Assembly: GCA_041917975.1 (NCBI GenBank)
Contig: JAYRWN010000170.1
Coordinates: forward strand, 1 to 10,446
Length of the DNA stretch: 10,446 bases
Direction: 5' to 3'
Origin: JAYRWN01 sp041917975
Lineage (GTDB): Bacteria > Bacteroidota > Bacteroidia > Chitinophagales > Saprospiraceae
Shown: in pieces, positions 7,598-10,446 of the stretch
Layout: each line of letters starts with the position of its first letter
Position numbering within the stretch: position 1 is the stretch's first letter
Translations under genes and position numbers: made by a program
The notes under the pieces: model-generated
What the model saw: the letters and a program-made list of their open reading frames with translations, nothing else
Told to the model about the DNA's origin: nothing
Database searches by the model: none

Positions 7598-9160
7598 TTA
7601 TTTAGCCAGAAGGGTGGTGATGGGAATTTTTACAAAATAGAGATCGCCTTGTCCTTCATAAAGGATACCCAGATGAGCGTCGCCGATTCCGGTCAGACAG
7701 GAATAACCGTAAGTCATCCTTTCATCAAGGAGAAAAGGACTGGGTAGCCAGGTTTCACCAAGGTCTTCGCTAGCCTGGATGGTCATATTGTACCGCCCGG
7801 AGGAGGTGTGTGGATTACTAAAAAATACCAGTTCGGACCACTGTTGGTTTATGCGAACCCGGCTCTTGAACAGACTGCCCATGCAAACCGGGTCCTTCAA
7901 AGCCTGATAAGAGGAGGAATGTTCCACCCATTGCCCTCCCAGATCGTCCGTACAAGCCACGCTGCGATAGCCTCCACGATTATCACGCATGTTTAGCATT
8001 AAGCGACCAGGTGTAGTTTCGATGACCTGACTTTCCGTGGTGTTCGCTTTAGGCCCGTGAATTTTTCCTTGCCAGGACCGTCCGTGATCCCTACTATAAA
8101 TAATGGTGGAATGCGGCATTTTGTGTTCATCCCAATATTGAGCGGCAAAAACCAAAGTACCGTCATGCATGACTATACCGCGTCCCGGGCCATTAAAAAA
8201 CAGATGCCAGGCAGGGTTTTTTACTTGGGTGGTGATGGAATAAGGCGCAGACCAGGTCAGGCCGTCATCGGTGCTTTTCACCAGAACGAATTGTCCGGTG
8301 GTGTCCGGGGATAAACCGGGTAATGAACCCGCGATAGAACGATTCCCTTTGCTCCATAAAGCAGCCACCCAGACCGTATTGGTGGCCGGGTCATAAAGTA
8401 TGGCTGGATCGCCAATACCATTATTTTCATGAGGTGGACCCATATCCATGATGGTTCGCATAGGCTCCCAGGTATTCCCGCCATCGGTGCTGCGGCTTAG
8501 CCCTACATCGATGTGTCCTGGTAAGTCCCGGCTGGTTAAATAGCGGATGTCATATACAGCTAAAAGTATTCCTTTGCCGGTAGTAACCAAACCAGGAATA
8601 CGATAGGTGTGCACCTGATCCTCTCCGGCTTTTTTAACTACGCTGCCGGTCAAATGTTCCAGCTGCCCTTTGGTCAATATTTTTATCACCTTGCCATCTT
8701 TTTCCAAAGCTGTGAGTGATACTTTTAATGACTCTCCAACTGGAGCGGAGGTTTTTAGTTGAGGACTGAGCCAGATAAAATGTTGTCCGGGACCAAGTTT
8801 AATATCCATGGGGATGGTAAAGTCGGCAGATACCGGTTTAAAGGAAGAAACCTTTAGTTTGGTATTAAATGGCTCTGCTTCGGTCAGAAATACATCAAGG
8901 TTATCAATCTGGTTAACTAGTTCTGAGGTTAATTGTCCCTTGATTAGACCAAGATGAACAGTCTGGCCGCCAGAAACCGGGATAATCAGTTTTAGCACAG
9001 GGTTGTACATTGTTCCTTTCAGGATAGGTATGGCTAAGGATTCGGCAATCACAGGATTTTGGGCCGTGGCCAAAGTTGTTTGAAAAACGATAAGGATTAA
9101 CAGCCAAAATTTCATGCGGAGTCTGGTTAAATAGTTTTTGAAATAAAAATTATCCCTCAT
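7598..9160 (-). CDS. nanH: Exported sialidase (exo-α-sialidase, GH33)
   Basis: A 520-aa secreted neuraminidase. Residues ~35-165 fit the sialidase N-terminal β-sandwich (BNR_assoc_N) of Bacteroidota NanH enzymes. The catalytic β-propeller follows, with arginine triad Arg187 (YRIPG), Arg392 (LNMRDNRG) and Arg456 (GRYNMT). The likely acid/base is Asp212 (RDLPGHIDVG), the nucleophile Tyr486 (YGYSCL) with Glu376 (TESQ), and Glu502 (ILYEG) the Arg-stabilising Glu. Asp boxes are at 224-231, 296-303, 356-363 and 464-471, plus a degenerate one near 404-411. The ATG at 9160 overlaps the permease gene by 11 nt. A second ATG at 9115 (residue 16) gives a cleaner signal peptide, MKFWLLILIVFQTTLATAQ, and may be the true start. 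No C-terminal sorting domain is seen, so periplasmic or outer-membrane-associated location is open. Releases terminal sialic acid for the downstream nan steps. Confidence 0.95.
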   Translation of the reverse strand: MRDNFYFKNYLTRLRMKFWLLILIVFQTTLATAQNPVIAESLAIPILKGTMYNPVLKLIIPVSGGQTVHLGLIKGQLTSELVNQIDNLDVFLTEAEPFNTKLKVSSFKPVSADFTIPMDIKLGPGQHFIWLSPQLKTSAPVGESLKVSLTALEKDGKVIKILTKGQLEHLTGSVVKKAGEDQVHTYRIPGLVTTGKGILLAVYDIRYLTSRDLPGHIDVGLSRSTDGGNTWEPMRTIMDMGPPHENNGIGDPAILYDPATNTVWVAALWSKGNRSIAGSLPGLSPDTTGQFVLVKSTDDGLTWSAPYSITTQVKNPAWHLFFNGPGRGIVMHDGTLVFAAQYWDEHKMPHSTIIYSRDHGRSWQGKIHGPKANTTESQVIETTPGRLMLNMRDNRGGYRSVACTDDLGGQWVEHSSSYQALKDPVCMGSLFKSRVRINQQWSELVFFSNPHTSSGRYNMTIQASEDLGETWLPSPFLLDERMTYGYSCLTGIGDAHLGILYEGQGDLYFVKIPITTLLAK

Positions 9161-10382
9161 GTAAATTACGGGTGTGTGGTTTTAACAAAAATAACTGGCT
9201 AAGGACAGCTACAATTACGATCAATCCCAAACCGATAAACCCCTGCCCTAGGTGTCCCTGGTCGGAAATTTTGCCTAAGAGACTGGTCACATAAGCACCA
9301 AAAAATACGCCCACTAAATTCATAAACCCATAAGCCGTGGCGCGATAGCGCGGTGAAACAAACTGACACAGGATGGGCATATTGTTCGCATCAAAAAGGC
9401 CAAAACCGAGTCCAAACAAAGCAGCGGCTCCGACTACACTTAGAACAGAATCACCATATCCGATCAAAAATAAAGCGGGAATGGTTAAACTCAGTCCAAT
9501 TGCGCTGGTGAAAATTCGCCCCTTTAAGTGCCTTTGCAGCCAGAGATCCGATATGACACCACCAGCTATAACCCCAATAAAAGAAGATGCGGCGATGGTG
9601 ATGGTCGCCAAAGGACCGGCAGTAGCCATATCTAAATTTAGATTTTCGGAAAACAAGGTGGGCAACCAATTTTTTATAGCCCATCCAGGTAGGCTGGGTA
9701 CCGCAAATACCACCAAAATAACCCAGAATGCCGGATTTTTAAATAAAGTGGAGAAACTGGTGATCAGCGGGATGGTAGCTGATTTGTGTTCTGAGGCATT
9801 TTTTTCCGAGCCCCGGTATTCCTTTAAGAAGATGATTAAAATCAAGGCATAAAATAGGCCTACCCAGCCAAATAAAAAGAAGGTCCGTTGCCAGGAAAAT
9901 CTTTCGGCAATGGTGGCGCCAAAGCCGCCTAAAGCTTGTCCCAGATAAATGCCGGTCATGTGGATGCCAATGGCCAGGGACCGGGTTTGATCGCTGTGGT
10001 AATCGGCAATTAAAGCCAAGGCAGCCGGTATGTAAGCCGCTTCACTAAAGCCCATGACAGCCCGCAGGATATATAAGGTTTGAAAATCGGTGGCATAACC
10101 CATGGCCAGAGTCACCGCCGACCAAATAGTCAAACTGGCTACGATTAATAATTTACGATTCACCCGGTCTGCAATCAAGCCAGCCACTGGACTCATTAAT
10201 CCGTATACCCATAAAAATACTGCCATCAGTGCACCAAAATTGGAGGCTGACTCCAGTTCGGCCAGATCTATTTTCATGGCTGGGCGCATGGTGGAAATCA
10301 TCTGACGATCTAAATAATTTAACAAGGCTACAAACCACAGCAGCCCGACAACCACCCAAGGGTATTTCGACCCAAATTTCAT
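9150..10382 (-). CDS. MFS permease, probable sialic acid transporter (NanT-type)
   Basis: A 410-aa inner-membrane permease with 12 predicted transmembrane helices in two halves of six and a polar central loop at about 188-215. Helix 1 carries LNYLDRQ (21-27), typical of the anion:cation symporter group of the MFS. GLIADRVNRK (68-77) is the conserved loop 2-3 motif A. RSLAIGIHMTGIYLGQALGG (134-153) covers helix 5. Import of sialic acid with a cation is inferred from the operon, because motifs alone would equally fit hexuronate or other sugar-acid permeases. It is the first complete gene of the nan block. Its ATG overlaps the stop of an upstream frame by 4 nt (ATGA), and its stop overlaps the sialidase start. 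No TAnnTTTG promoter element is visible in the 64 nt upstream, which supports transcription from further upstream. Confidence 0.85.
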   Translation of the reverse strand: MKFGSKYPWVVVGLLWFVALLNYLDRQMISTMRPAMKIDLAELESASNFGALMAVFLWVYGLMSPVAGLIADRVNRKLLIVASLTIWSAVTLAMGYATDFQTLYILRAVMGFSEAAYIPAALALIADYHSDQTRSLAIGIHMTGIYLGQALGGFGATIAERFSWQRTFFLFGWVGLFYALILIIFLKEYRGSEKNASEHKSATIPLITSFSTLFKNPAFWVILVVFAVPSLPGWAIKNWLPTLFSENLNLDMATAGPLATITIAASSFIGVIAGGVISDLWLQRHLKGRIFTSAIGLSLTIPALFLIGYGDSVLSVVGAAALFGLGFGLFDANNMPILCQFVSPRYRATAYGFMNLVGVFFGAYVTSLLGKISDQGHLGQGFIGLGLIVIVAVLSQLFLLKPHTRNLHEG

Positions 10383-10446
10383 GGTCGGTCGTCATTAATG
10401 GTTCCTAAAAAAATGTGTGGTGTGCGTTGTCCTGGTTTTATTTCTC
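10379..10446 (-). CDS. C-terminal tail of a truncated upstream gene (unidentified)
   Basis: The minus-strand frame entering at 10444 is open for 21 codons and ends ...FLGTINDDRP at a TGA (10381-10379). That TGA shares an ATGA with the permease start, a typical translational-coupling junction. The other two frames hit stops in this stretch. The stub is too short to name; a nan gene such as sialic acid lyase or a ROK kinase would fit the operon, but nothing in these residues shows it. Confidence 0.4.
   Translation of the reverse strand, partial: EIKPGQRTPHIFLGTINDDRP

Larger units (their letters stand above)
4904..10446 (-). other. Sialic acid scavenging (nan) operon
   Basis: Permease, sialidase, epimerase and esterase genes lie on one strand with junctions of -11, +2 and -8 nt, and a -4 nt junction to a gene cut by the window edge. 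Spacing this tight indicates a single transcript. Two products carry signal peptides (sialidase, esterase), one is an inner-membrane permease and one is cytoplasmic, which fits a release, import and conversion chain. Lyase and amino-sugar kinase genes are not in the window, nor is a SusCD-like outer-membrane uptake pair or a regulator. Confidence 0.85.

Noticed and set aside
9373..9852. 159-codon + strand frame opposite the permease gene
   Set aside because: It is antisense to a clear 12-helix MFS gene, its Lys/Pro/Ala-rich translation is typical of a reverse-strand shadow, and it matches no family I know.

Overview
The window looks like chromosome of a Bacteroidota bacterium, most likely of the Saprospiraceae/Chitinophagia type. 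Four things point there. A DUF5687 membrane protein is paired with its own ABC ATPase, a pairing typical of the phylum. A small DUF5522-type protein carries the RGYCC...CPY motif. Start codons lack Shine-Dalgarno sequences. One promoter has an exact Bacteroidota -7 element (TAnnTTTG). This assignment is inferred from gene families, not from any marker gene.

Layout: two convergent blocks meet near 4533-4611. The + strand block (217-4532) holds a Cys-rich predicted lipoprotein with a MopE-type Ca/Cu-binding motif (217-972), a hairpin that may be its terminator (1008-1039), an exported transglutaminase-fold protein with TPR-like C-terminal helices (1146-2282), and a two-gene ABC-2-like system. 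That system is a DUF5687 permease (2348-3823) followed 7 nt later by an ATPase (3831-4532), and it has its own candidate promoter at 2309-2316.

The - strand block (10446-4904) reads as one sialic acid (nan) operon. In transcription order it encodes an MFS permease, an exported GH33 sialidase, an AGE-type N-acylglucosamine 2-epimerase and an exported sialate O-acetylesterase. Junctions are an 11-nt overlap, a 2-nt gap and an 8-nt overlap, and a probable upstream gene, cut by the window edge, overlaps the permease start by 4 nt. A small DUF5522-type gene (4815-4612) follows on the same strand.

Inferred working of the operon: the esterase removes O-acetyl groups and the sialidase releases sialic acid from host or environmental glycans. 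The permease imports it, a lyase not seen here splits it to ManNAc and pyruvate, and the epimerase converts ManNAc to GlcNAc for a kinase also not seen here. This matches the Bacteroides-type nan route (AGE epimerase on the free sugar) rather than the E. coli ManNAc-6-P route.

I found no RNA gene, IS element, CRISPR array or phage gene, and no clearly unprecedented system. The most interesting points are the compact sialic acid operon with its truncated upstream partner, the internal duplication in the DUF5687 permease, and the two-motif Cys-rich lipoprotein.
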